Shown: positions 1 to 12,100 of the stretch, one piece after another
Layout of the letters: each line of letters opens with the position of its first letter
How positions within the stretch are numbered: the first letter of the stretch is position 1
Source of the DNA: Mytilus trossulus
Taxonomy: Eukaryota; Mollusca; Bivalvia; Mytilida; Mytilidae
Assembly: GCF_036588685.1 (NCBI RefSeq)
Contig: NC_086375.1
Coordinates: 9,789,916 to 9,853,915 of the forward strand
DNA: 64,000 nucleotides
Direction of reading: 5' to 3'
Position numbers and translations under genes: made by a program
Notes under the pieces: generated by a model
Databases searched by the model: none
What the model saw: only the letters and a program-made list of their open reading frames with translations
Told to the model about the DNA's origin: nothing

Positions 1-344
1 AATGAATTCATGACTTTCATTACAACATTTTATCAAGCTATTACAAGCCAACCACTTGGGAACTCAATACAGGATTCAGAAAAATAGATTTCCCAATTCA
101 TTAATGTTTTAATTTTTTTTAACTCTCCACAGTGTAGGAAACCCATAGACATGTAATATCCACCACCAATGGCGTGGTTTTAAATTGTAAAGGGTTTACA
201 GAATTTATGAATGGATTCAACAAAGAAAATCAAAGACTAGTTAATTACTAGAACTTGAAGAATTGAGTGACACATATTCTTTCTGATTTCATGTGTATGT
301 GTTTGATCTGTAAGATTGAATAAAATACCAATGACATAAATAAA

Positions 345-692
345 GAGAGCCGTGGTGTAGTGGTTAGTGCATCAGATATAAACACAAAGGTTCCTGGTTT
401 GATTCCCGTTCGGGATGAAAATTTCAGGAACTCATTTTCGGCTCTCCAATGGCACCATTTGCGAGTATGGTCTTGAGGAAACGATGATAGTCCGTCGGAG
501 GGGGATGATAAATGGCTGACCCGTGTTAAGAGAGAGCCAAATTTCTTGCACGTTAAAGACACCCTTGTAGATTTCGAAAAAAGAGTAGGCTAATATCACT
601 ACAAGGCAGCACTCGCACCCGCAAAGTGGAAAGGGATTAATATAAGTTGCAAAACTTGTTTCCCAATCCACTATAAATAAATATCTTCAAAC
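345..692 (+). mobile_element. tRNA-derived SINE with long body and target duplication
   Basis: The head GCCGTGGTGTAGTGGTTAGT is a pol III A box and GGTTTGATTCCC about 35 bases later is a B box, as in a tRNA. A body of about 270 bases follows, ending near the CACTATAAATAAAT run. A 10-bp direct repeat TAAATAAAGA occurs at 337-346 and 693-702, consistent with a target-site duplication. It lies in an SF3B2 intron, antisense to the gene. Resembles widespread bivalve SINEs with a conserved central domain; exact family not assigned. Confidence 0.8.
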
Positions 693-1346
693 TAAATAAA
701 GAAGTGTAAAACTGTTGTATTCTTTTAAGGGCTATTCCATTTAAACATAGCTCAACCCCAAGGAAGGCACCTGAAATTTCAAGGTACCCCCCATAGAAGT
801 GATATTTTTCAAGTTCGGCAATGGTAGAGAAGTGTTTTTTTCTGTTCCACCACCACCAATAGAAGTGGGTTTTTTTACATGCAGACACCGCCTACAGAAG
901 CAATTTTTTTCTTTATAATTTACTACCACCAACAGAAGCAAATTTAAAATTCTTAATTTTTTTTTGTAAAGGCAAAATTGGAGGTTATCAAAATTAATTT
1001 AATTTTGAGATGAGAAAGTTTTTTTTTACAACAATCACTGTCAGAAACCTTTTGCTGGGTATATCATGTTGTTTTGTTATATATACTGTATGTACCTATG
1101 TTTCTGGGATGTGGAATGGCATAATACACTGTCCGAATTGTGTGAAAGTCAAGGTTTCACTATATTATTATTTTTTTCAGAGGAAGAAAAAGTTTCAAGA
1201 TCCAATTTATGGGAAGAAGCGAAACATAAATTATTTTCAATTCTAACGACAGAATATTGCTGACATCTTAAACTACATTTTGTAAAATTAATTTGTCATT
1301 TTTTTGTAAGGCAATACAAAGTATTCTGTTCAAATACTCCATGTAT

Positions 1347-1840
1347 AAAATTGAGAATGGAAATGGGGAATGTGTCAAAGAGACAACAACCCGACCAAAT
1401 AAAAAAAACAACAGCAGAAGGTCACCAACAGGTCTTCAATGTAGCGAGAAATTCCCGCACCCGGAGGCGTCCTTCAGCTGGCCCCTAAACAAATATATAC
1501 TAGTTCAGTGATAATGAACGCCATACTAATTTCCAAATTGTACACAAGAAACTAAAATGAAAATAATACAAGACTAACAAAGACCAGAGGCTCCTGACTT
1601 GGGACAGGCGCAAAAATGTGGCGGGGTTAAACATGTTTGTGAGATCTCAATCCTCCCCTATACCTCTAAACAATGTAGAAAAGTAAACACATAACAATAC
1701 GCACATTAAAATTCAGTTCAAGAGAAGTCCGAGTCTGATGTCAGAAGATGTAACCAAAGAAAATAAACAAAATGACAATAATACATAAATAACAACAGAC
1801 TACTAGCAGTTAACTGACATGCCAGCTCCAGACTTCAATT
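1347..1840 (-). repeat. Retroelement 3'-end repeat, copy 1 (nested)
   Basis: About 495 bp beginning AAAATTGAGAATGGAAATGG on the plus strand. It is the reverse complement of 22200-22699, and a shortened copy lies at 36563-36737. At 22 kb the repeat follows a short ORF, so the coding direction of the parent is minus here. It is nested inside the TIR element 729-2733. A small ORF at 1293-1511 is repeat sequence, not a gene. Confidence 0.8.
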
Positions 1841-1956
1841 AAATATACCTGTATATTTTTGTTATCACTTGTTCAATGAATTAATGCAACTGTTTGCACA
1901 TCATGATTGGATTTAATTGAGTTGTTTGTTAAAATCACATACCCCTGGTTGCAATC

Positions 1957-2100
1957 AGGGATGGATCAATGATTTGATGTTGGGGGCAATGGAAGGCTGA
2001 TGGCTTCTAGGGCTAAAAATAGGGAAAATGGGCTAAATTGAAAAAAATAGTGGAGGGGTGGGGGCACTCATTTGTAAAAAGAGATCCTGGTCCACCCCTG
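1957..2100. mobile_element. Short TIR element (CAGGGRTGGATC ends)
   Basis: About 145 bp from CAGGGATGGATCAATG to ATCCTGGTCCACCCCTG, imperfect inverted ends. A related one with CAGTGGCAGATACAG ... CCACCTCTG ends lies at 14395-14545. Similar ends are common in molluscan MITEs. No convincing target duplication here. Confidence 0.45.
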
Positions 2101-2841
2101 GCAAGCACACTGAGGTTTGATAATAAATATTCATAACTTGAACTTTTAATCAGTATTAAAATATTTAACAAATATCCTTTGTTTTGGTTTAAAAATCATT
2201 TGTTTTCAAATGAGCCATTTAAGGGGAGATAACTCTTTTGGTACAAATTTATACTGGACTAATAGGGATTTTTTTTATTTTCACTTGTAGCAAGAAAACA
2301 AGTTCGGTGACACCATGTTTTCTTTTTATTTTCTTAAAATATATTATGAAACCTTTCTTCTCACAATTTAATTCAAAATTCTATCTCATAGAATTTTTTT
2401 TATGCACACTAACGTGTTTTTTCATGTAAAAACTAACCAAATTTTGGCAATTTTCAACGACTCATTGCTTGAAAAATAGCACGGTGACCCATACTTTTTA
2501 TTAAATTTTTAAAAAGAGCATAGTAAAAACTTCATTTTTGCAAATTATAAAAAAATTCTGTCTCAAAAAATATATAATGGTGATCTACCTTAAGCTAACA
2601 ATATCCATGTAGAGATGCATTTTTTATTAATACACACACCTGGATAGAAGCAATTTATTTCAGACAACAGCCATGGATAGATTTTTTTTCTTTGCTGTCC
2701 GTGGGTATGAGCTATGTTTAAATGGAATAGCCCTAAAGGAATTATCTGTATTGCAACAAATAGTAGAGATCAATCTGTTAATAAGATTTCCCAGTAAAGG
2801 GATGTGTAAGTACTAGATAATGTATATTGCTACTAAATTAC

Positions 2842-3150
2842 CTTTTCTTGTAAAGCTTCTCTCATCTCCATGATTCCTGTAGCTTTGATAAAATCTGGAA
2901 GTTCAAATGGGGGCTTCTCTATACCACGCTTTCCTTGTAAATATTTCCTTTTAAAACACCAATGTCTTGGTACAGGTACTGTGTTCCTTGTGGCCTTCAG
3001 ACATACCAACAATCGAGGATCTTGTGCCGTAACGTCATGCATTTCTACTACGTCAGGTCTACCGACAAGTTGTTTTAACTGGGCCACAGATAATCTTGTC
3101 ATCTTCTTTAACTTTTTCTTTGACATTTTTGGATGATCATCTTTTTTGTC
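2842..3150 (-). CDS. SF3B2: SF3B2 exon 13: conserved SF3b2 core
   Basis: 309 nt, 103 codons, holding the most conserved block of the protein, including HDVTAQDPRLLV and WCFKRKYLQGKRGIEKPPFE. The acceptor is TTAATTAAAG|GAC, an AAAG rather than YAG 3' splice site; phase 0 after exon 12 supports it. Donor GAAAAG|GTAATT. The next exon is not in the 2841 bases to the left. Confidence 0.95.
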
Positions 3151-6100
3151 CTTTAATTAAAATGTTAATTGTAGTATTACAACATTGGAGGTCAAGTTGA
3201 AGTAGTTTAAGGTTACCTACTAAATTCTACCTATTACCTTTCTGATAGATATTAATACACAGGTTATTCCTGCTTCTTTTCAATCAAAATGGACATGAAA
3301 TATCAATTTTCTTCTGCTACATCACAAAAATATGATAGTGAAATCTGACTTTTTTAATATTAAATTTCTAAAAAATATTTGGTTAGTATCTGGACTTGAC
3401 TTTCTAAGGTTCTAAGATTTTTTTATTTTACTTTTGAAATGAAATGAGAAAATTTAGGATAAAGCCATACTGCTCCTTGATTTGCTGCCTTAAGAAATTC
3501 TGACAAATGAGGGGTAAAAATCTAATGAAAATCATTTGTCAAATCAATAGATAATCAGATATAACTTAAAATCAAAAGTATGATTGTTTTTAAAGAGCCA
3601 TAACTCCTCACCAGCATAAGTGGAAATTAACAAACTTGACCTCAATTTTGTCATTGGAAAAATAAATGAAATTTGAAAGGTGAACATGTGGCTTTGCTCA
3701 TTGTTGAAGGCCTTACGGTGACCTATAGCTGTTAATGTATGTGTCATTTTGGTCTCTTGTAGACCGTTGTCTCATTGACAATCATACCACATCTTCTTTT
3801 TTATATGTGGTTTATCTTTTCTAATGAAAAATTATCATTGTATCTATAACATGCTCATAGATGCCAACCCCTTTTGACACAATCAGTAAGAAACTATCAA
3901 ATTTCCGTATTTTTTAAAAGTGTTCAGTAATCGTTCATAAACTTGCATTTACCAATAAAAATTACTGACAAGTGGTTGCAAAATGATGTGCACTAAGATT
4001 TGTTGTTCAACATGTTGTCTCAATATGTATTCCATTCAGTAACTGTTCAGATGTTCTCGACTCATATATTTTCGTTTTGTCAAGGAGAAATAGAGAAAGG
4101 GGAAGCTACTTCATTAAATGCAAGTCAGTTAGTTCCCAACAATAGGTTGATAACTCCCAAGAAACCGGAAGCATCACATTGGCGTTTTCTAAATACCGGA
4201 CCAAGAAGGAAAAGTAAAGATAAAAATCCGCGTTTTAAGAAATTGAACGCCGATGATTGGGAATCCGTAACTATTGGCCTTTGACCGTAATAGCGTAGTT
4301 TGTATCGCAAAATCGGAAAAACTACAGAAAAAACGTAATGGTTGGCATCTATGCATGCTCCCCTCAAGTTATGATTCACTTGTTTATTTTCCTTCTTACA
4401 TCTGTTTCCATTCTCTCATCATCATCATCATCCTCCTCCTCAAACATTCCTCTGGGCTTGACCTCCTCAGGCTTCTTCTCTGCTTCTTTTTTTTCTTCTA
4501 AAACTTTTTCTTTTGGCTTTTCAGCTTCTGATATCTATAAAATAATAATTAAGAAATTTTGTATTGATGTCCTTTGATTATTGGTTTTTATTTTGTATTG
4601 TCATGAAAATAATACATGTAATGAAGAGGAGTAGAAAATATAAAGATAAAGCCTATCACACTTTGTAGAATTAAATATATTTTGTATCTTTAAATATTTT
4701 TCAATAACATGCACAGTGAGCTCTAACATGTGCATTTTTTGTATTTCTAAAAGTTTGTTGTTGAATAGCATACAACTGCTACATGCTTTTTTGTAGAAAA
4801 TGGCTAGTTCAGAATTATATATAAGCTGCACTTCAAAAACAAAAGAAAATGTGATAACAAAGTTCTTTTAATGAATGAGGACTAAAAGATATACAACATA
4901 CTTTAGAAACTGACAATATATCGTACCTTAAAAGCTTCAAATATCTTGGCAAATGTGTAGTAATTAGGATCAGAAGGATCCAGCTCTAACTGTTCCTGTA
5001 CATATCTGTAAAAAAAAAATATCATGAATACACAAAAAAAAAGATTATATATAAAAATAACAAAGAAACAAAAAGCAATAAATCACTTATATATTAATCA
5101 CCAGAACCAATGAAGAAAATGAGATATGTTCCTGACTTACTTTTTTTTATACCACAAATTCTCAAATAAAATTATCAGAGAATTGGTAAATCTCAGATTA
5201 TCCTTGAAAACTTAAAAATATGGTTTTCCACTTATAAAACATATAAAATTATGTCATAATATTGAACAGGTCTTCCTAAAAAGTCATATATTCCAGACAA
5301 GTTCATTAAATTATATAAATGACTTGTTATGCCAAGGCAGAAACAGTCATTTTAACTTAGCTCAGAAAAAAACCTTGACATTTTAATATAATTCCAAAAA
5401 CATTTGAATTTACAGTTAACTTACTCTACATTAACATTAAACTTACTCTACATTAACATTAAACTTACTCTACATTAACAGTAAACTTACTCTACATTTA
5501 CATTTAACTTACTCTACATTAACAGTAAACTTACTCTATATTAACAATTAACTTACTCTACATTAACATTTAGCTTACTCTACATTAACAGTAAACTTTC
5601 TCTACATAAACAGTAAACAGAGTTACTCTACGTTAACATTAAACTTACTCTACATTAACAGTAAGCTTACTCTACATTAACAATAAACTTACCATACATT
5701 AACAGAAGACTTAATATACATAATCAGTAAACTCACTATACATTAACATTAAACTTACTCTTCATTAACAGTTAACTTACTCTACATTAACATTAAACTT
5801 ACTCTACATTAACAGTTAACTTACTCTACATTAACATTAAACTTACTCTACATTAACAGTTTCCTCTGGAGTTGTCTCTTTCGGTTTGGGTGGCAGCTGT
5901 TGTTGCATCAGTCTGTTCTTTTTGGACTTCTTCTTCTTCTTTTTCTTCCTTCTATTCTTTGACTACATAAAACAAAGAAAGTAATAATTAATTACTTTTA
6001 TTCAATAAAAACAATTGTATGGCTTGTGTATTTTAATTGTCTCAAACTGTAAAGTAATTTGTATTTTCTCTGGGTATCAAAATTTTGCACTTAATCAAAT

Positions 6101-9100
6101 GTCCATCTACCTACAAATAAGAAGCTGTACAGAGAAACATAGTTTATAGAAGGGTCTGTCTGTCCTTTTAACTTCATAGATTTTACCAATATACAGGTCT
6201 TCCATTCAAAAATCAATTTTTCCTTCATTATCTTAAAATTTACAAAAAACATTGTGATGTAATAATGTTTAGTTGTTATAGCTCTTTGTTTCAAGACATC
6301 AGTTCAAAACAGAATTAGAGTTTCCCGTTTGACCTGAGATTCTTATTGTGATGTAATAACATAAGCCTTGTGACATAGAAAATGTTTGGTGAAGTGAATG
6401 AATTTGAAAATTGTCTATGGCATGATGGGTAAAATAGAATTCTAGATGGAAAGGGAGATAACTGTTTAACTTACCTCTTTACTTGCATCAGGTTTTTCAG
6501 TCTCTTCATCTTCATCTTTATCATATGTTTCATATCCAATATCTTCATCTATTTCTTCTTCTTCTTCCTTAACTGTAAAAAATATTGTATGTCTATTACA
6601 ACTTTAAATATATTTTGACAAATGACTTATGAAGAAATAATATAAAAAATGTGGTGCACACTGAATAATCTGTGTAGCGTGTTAAGTGTGAACCACATTT
6701 TTGTGTTATTTTGAATAGACATAAAAATAATAGTCATTCCTTATAATTTAATTCTAAAGCCAAACCATGAAAAAATGTTGATGACGTCACGGTCGCATGA
6801 CAAAATTCTGTCTATGTCCTAATAGACAAAACACTGTCGGCCAATCAGCAGAAGCTTTAACGCATCCAAAATTAAATTATTTTCTTTTGTTAATAATTCT
6901 AAATTTCTTTACAAAACATACTTGCTAGATTGGGTAAATACTAAGTATCTTTTATGAAGAAAAGACTTATAAGCTGAAAATCACTCTAACATCAATCTGC
7001 ATCATAACTTCATTTCCCCACTTTTTTAGATTACACTTACCTTTCGGTTTATTCATTTCCTCAATTTCTTCTACAGACACGCCCACTTCTTGGGCTCTGG
7101 CGTCTTTAAAAGCTAAGATCTTCTCCAAAGCTTGTGGTAATTTGACTTCTTTTTGTTTCTCCTCTTCTGGTGGTTCAAACTGAAATGCATATCCAATTTT
7201 TCCTTTTTATTTCAATGTCAAAAAGACAGAATGAGATGGCTATAATAAAAAAAAATGCTTTCGAACTTCTACTCTGACCTTCAAGACAGAGATTTAAAGA
7301 TTTTTTTCAATTTTTTACATTCTGAAGAACTCAAAAAAATTTCAAGTCTATTTTTTGATAACTTGTAAGTCTTTGCGATGGTGAAGAATTTAATAATTTA
7401 CTCTCCTTTAATATTCAAATATCCAGAAACAATATTGTTGTACAGTTCTCAAGTTAACAAATAGAAACAACATACAACCCCAATAAATCAATCAATCAAG
7501 GCCCATAACATCCTGAACAGCAAAAGAAATAACAATTTTGTCTTCAGTTTGTCAATATCAAAGTTTGAGAATTTGAGTATAAGGGTTCTACATTTTTAAC
7601 CTTAAATTTCTGGGGAAAACCTGTTATTGATTTAAAAAGGACTTGATAAACAGTTTTAGAGGTTGATAGTATCAAGACATGATCAACCATTTATTTTACA
7701 TCTAGCAACACCTGGACTATGTTAGGAAATCCATATAAATAACTCCAGCACATCTGGTAGAGTGCATAAAATCTATATAATGTGAAATTCAGATGTTTGA
7801 GGTATTATATGGAACTTACCTTTGGAGGGGGTAGTTTCTCCATTGGCTGACCTGGTGGGCCTGGCTGACGACTCATTGAAACATTTGTTGGTGGTCCTGG
7901 GGGTCGACTCATTCCACCAGATGGTGGTCCCGGAGGACGATTCATTTGAACACTTGTTGGTGGACCAGGAGGTCTTCCACCTGGACCTGAGCCTGGTGGT
8001 CCACCCATTAATGACTGAGGTGGTCCTTGTGGTGGTCTTATCATTGGTGGCCCTGGTTGTCCTGGACCCATCTGTTGGGGCTGTTGTGGTCTTGGTGGCA
8101 TATTTTGTGGTCTTGGTGGAGGTCCAACACCCTGTGGTCCCATCTGTGGTGGAAACTGATTTGGTGGAGGACCCTGTGGTCTCTGTGGCTGTGACATTGT
8201 AACAGGTGGAGGACCTCTTGGACCACCAACGGGCTGTTGCATAGGTGGTCTAGGTGGACCTTCTGACATCTGTGGATGAGGAGCCTGTTGCATTAATGGA
8301 GGAATTGATGGTGGTCCACCACCAGGAGGCATGAATGGGGGACCAGAAGGTGGTCCTCCACTGGGTTGCATATGTGGAGGCATGCCAGACTGCATCAAAG
8401 ATGGAATTGGAGGACCAGGCGGGGTCTGCATTAAAGATGGAATTGATGTAGGGTCTGGTCCAGACTGCATCAAAATTGGGGGACCTCCCCCAGACTGCAT
8501 CAAAGGTGGAGGTCCTCCTACAGATTGCATTAATGGTTGTGGCCCAGTGTTAGATACTGGAGGTCTAATTGACTGTGCCATCAAACTAGGTGGTGGTTGT
8601 TGGGGTGGTCCTGAAGCTGGAGGCCCAACTGGTGGTGGCCTAGGAACTGAAAATAAAATAAAATACAAATATTGGAATAAACTTTTTATTGTCTTTGATT
8701 TCATGAAACAAAATATAAAAGAAGGAGTGCAATATTTTATGTCCTTGAAATAACAAAAGTAATTCTTGTTACTTGAATTTTAAACTCATTGTTTCAGAAT
8801 ATCGAAAATAAGATATGTAAAGAATACACATGATTATTATTAGGTACACAAAGGAGAAGGTCAGGTAAGGACCGATTTTGGCCTCAAATTTCAGGTTCAT
8901 CTGACGAAAGAAGTTGACCACTTTTTAAAAACTTAAGTGTCTATTTTATTTCATTCAATTAATTTATGTGAAAGATTTTAACTAATTTAGTCATTAAAAA
9001 TGCTCCGATTCAAGCTGAAATATGAAAAATCTACTAAATATGCTGAAAAATGTCACTTTTAAGATGTTTTTTGTCAAAAATGAAAGTGGCCGCATCCGTG

Positions 9101-12100
9101 TTCATCCTCAACCTTTAAATATGTTATGTATTATCATTAAATACAACTTACATTAAAATATTTTGGATGAACACGAATGCGGCCACTTTCGTTTTACACG
9201 GAAACCGTCTAAAATTTAACCAAAATGCTAGAATTGTGAAGATCTCAGTAACTTAGCATGACTTAATGGTGCTAGTACTCGATATATGTATATCGTATTG
9301 TCAAACACAGCCCATATTTATGTAGCAGAAGCATTCTACTGTCCAATAAATAACTAAAAGTATACATTTTAACAATTTTCTAAAACTGCTATATTTTGGG
9401 GCCAAAAAGGGGTCTTACTGGACCTACTCCATTGTTGTTTTAATGAACAATGTAATCTAAGAAAAATTTGTACACTTAGTACAAATAACTATTTTACACA
9501 GAATATGGTTAAAAGATATAAAATCAATTAAATGTATAACAAAAAATCATTTCAGAAGTTTATAGATGTGGAAGATAGTCCTACTTTTTATAATCATCAC
9601 TGAAATTTTATTTTTAAACCAAGAATTGGAGCCAGATGTCTAGTTTTCATGGTTTTCTGTTTTTTGGTGAAGATTAGTGTTGTCTCATTTGTTTTTCCTG
9701 TACATCTACATTTCTATCATCAAATGTTTAAGGGCCTGTTTTACTAACTTTCTATTTCATATCTTAATATTTTTCCCTTATCTTTTTTTTTTTTTTTTGT
9801 TTTGTTTTTCCTCTTTGATCCTACCTGGAGGATCTTAGTGAAGTCTCATTTTCTCTTCTTGATTCCCTTTTTGAACATCCCTCTTCCAATGATCTTTTTT
9901 GTTTCCCTCTTCGAACCTACCTGGTGGAGCTTGCTGCTGACTCATTTGTTCTTCCCATTGTATTTTCTGTTTCCCTATATGAACCTACCTGGTGGAGCTT
10001 GCTGCTGTCTCATTTGCTCTTCCTGTATTCTTTTCTGTTCTTCTTTCTGTGCCTCCATCATTGCAATCTGTTGGTTCCTTAGTAACTCAGCTTCTTTCAT
10101 TCTCCTTTCATTCTCTACTTGATTCATTGCAGCCTGTTGTTGTTGAAGTAGCTGGAAAATAAAATTTTCAGTCAACTTCTGACTATGGATAAACTACTTC
10201 AATAATACAGATAAATAGAATACAGAGGAAACAGATACAAATGATGTACTGTTGATCCATCATTATTTGTGGGATATCAATTTTTGTCTCTTTCATGAAT
10301 AGAGTTTTAAGTCCCATGTAATGTTGTACTGTGGTTGACGTTTGTTAGTGTGGTTCATAGGTGTTTTATATAGATTAGACAATTTGTTTTCCCTGTTTAA
10401 ATTGTTTTACACTAGTCATTTTGGGGCCCTTTAGAGCTTGCTGTTTCGTGTGAGCCAAGACTCTATGGTGAGGGCTGTACTTTGACCTGTAGTTGTTAAA
10501 TTTTATGCCATTGTGACTCATACACTATCTTATTTAGATTTCACAACGAATTTAAATATTCAACAATGTTCAAACTTTCTATAGATTAGTATGCTGATCG
10601 ACGAATCAACGAAATCAAATATTCATGTTTGTGTTTTGCCAGTTTAACATCTATTACCCTATTGCAGGTTATTTCCACAGGGTGTAAATTTTTGCTTATT
10701 TTTCAAAAATAGAACAAAATCGACAAATTAAATTATGCCAATTCAAAAATTGCACATGCAAAGGTATTGATAAAAGTTTTGAATCTGCAAAAATATTTCC
10801 TATACCTTATTCAATGAAAATACGAAATTTTAAACCCAAGAAAATAACCCACTATACAGTATTTGTTTTGGTTTTTTACCAGGTAAGTACCACAGTGACC
10901 TCACCCTGGGCCCTGACCTACCTGTTGTTCCATCATTTGTTTCTGTGATCTCTCAGCCTCTATAAGTTGTTGTTGATGTCTGACCCTCTTACCTCAGTGA
11001 CCTTACCCTGTTATTGTCCTGACTTACCTGTTGTTGTTCCATCATCTGTTTCTGTGATCTCTCAGCCTCTATAAGTTGTTGTTGATGTCTGACCCTCTTA
11101 CCTCAGTGACCTTACCCTGTTATTGTCCTGACTTACCTGTTGTTGTTCCATCATTTGTTTCTGTGATCTCTCAGCCTCTATAAGTTGTTGTTGATGTCTG
11201 ACCCTCTTACCACAGTGACCTCTCTCTGTTATTGTTCTGACTTACCTGTTGTTGTTCCATCATTTGTTTCTGTGATCTCTCAGCCTCTATTAGTTGTTGT
11301 TGATGTCTGACCCTCTCACTCTGTTATTACCCTGACTTACCTGTTGTTGTTTCATCATTTGTTTCTGTGATCTCTCAGCCTCTATAAGCTGTTGTTGATG
11401 TCTGACCCTCTCACCCTGTTATTGTCCTGACGTACCTGTTGTTGTTCCATCATTTGTTTCTGTGATCTCTCAGCCTCTATAAGTTGTTGTTGATGTCTGA
11501 CCACAGTGACCTCACCCTGTTATTGCCCTGACTAACCTGTTGTTGTTCCATCATTTGTTTCTGTGATCTCTCAGCCTCTATAAGTTGTTGTTGATGTCTG
11601 ACCCTCTTACCTCAGTGACCTTACCCTGTTATTGTCCTGACTTACCTGTTGTTGTTCCATCATCTGTTTCTGTGATCTCTCAGCCTCTATAAGTTGTTGT
11701 TGATGTCTGACCCTCTTACCTCAGTGACCTTACCCTGTTATTGTCCTGACTTACCTGTTGTTGTTCCATCATTTGTTTCTGTGATCTCTCAGCCTCTATA
11801 AGTTGTTGTTGATGTCTGACCCTCTTACCACAGTGACCTCTCTCTGTTATTGTTCTGACTTACCTGTTGTTGTTCCATCATTTGTTTCTGTGATCTCTCA
11901 GCCTCTATTAGTTGTTGTTGATGTCTGACCCTCTCACTCTGTTATTACCCTGACTTACCTGTTGTTGTTTCATCATTTGTTTCTGTGATCTCTCAGCCTC
12001 TATAAGCTGTTGTTGATGTCTGACCCTCTCACCCTGTTATTGTCCTGACGTACCTGTTGTTGTTCCATCATTTGTTTCTGTGATCTCTCAGCCTCTATAA

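Larger units (their letters stand above)
729..2733. mobile_element. PIF/Harbinger-like non-autonomous TIR element, about 2.0 kb
   Basis: The ends GGGCTATTCCATTTAAACAT (from 729) and its exact reverse complement (ending 2733) form perfect inverted repeats of about 25 bp, flanked by TAA at 726-728 and 2734-2736. A TAA target duplication and a GGG start fit PIF/Harbinger. No transposase ORF is visible. The interior holds a copy of another repeat at 1347-1840 and a short CAGGGATGGATC.../...GGTCCACCCCTG element at about 1957-2100. Inserted in an SF3B2 intron. Confidence 0.75.

Noticed and set aside
351-425. Possible tRNA gene
   Set aside because: A and B boxes are present but no cloverleaf with acceptor stem closes; the conserved body and target duplication show a SINE.
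1293-1511. 72-codon ORF
   Set aside because: Lies in a dispersed repeat; the same peptide tail appears from the repeat copy at 22.5 kb.
7822-8753. Long plus-strand open frames rich in Gly/Val
   Set aside because: They are the antisense of the proline-rich SF3B2 exon 7, whose splice sites and phase are clear on the minus strand.
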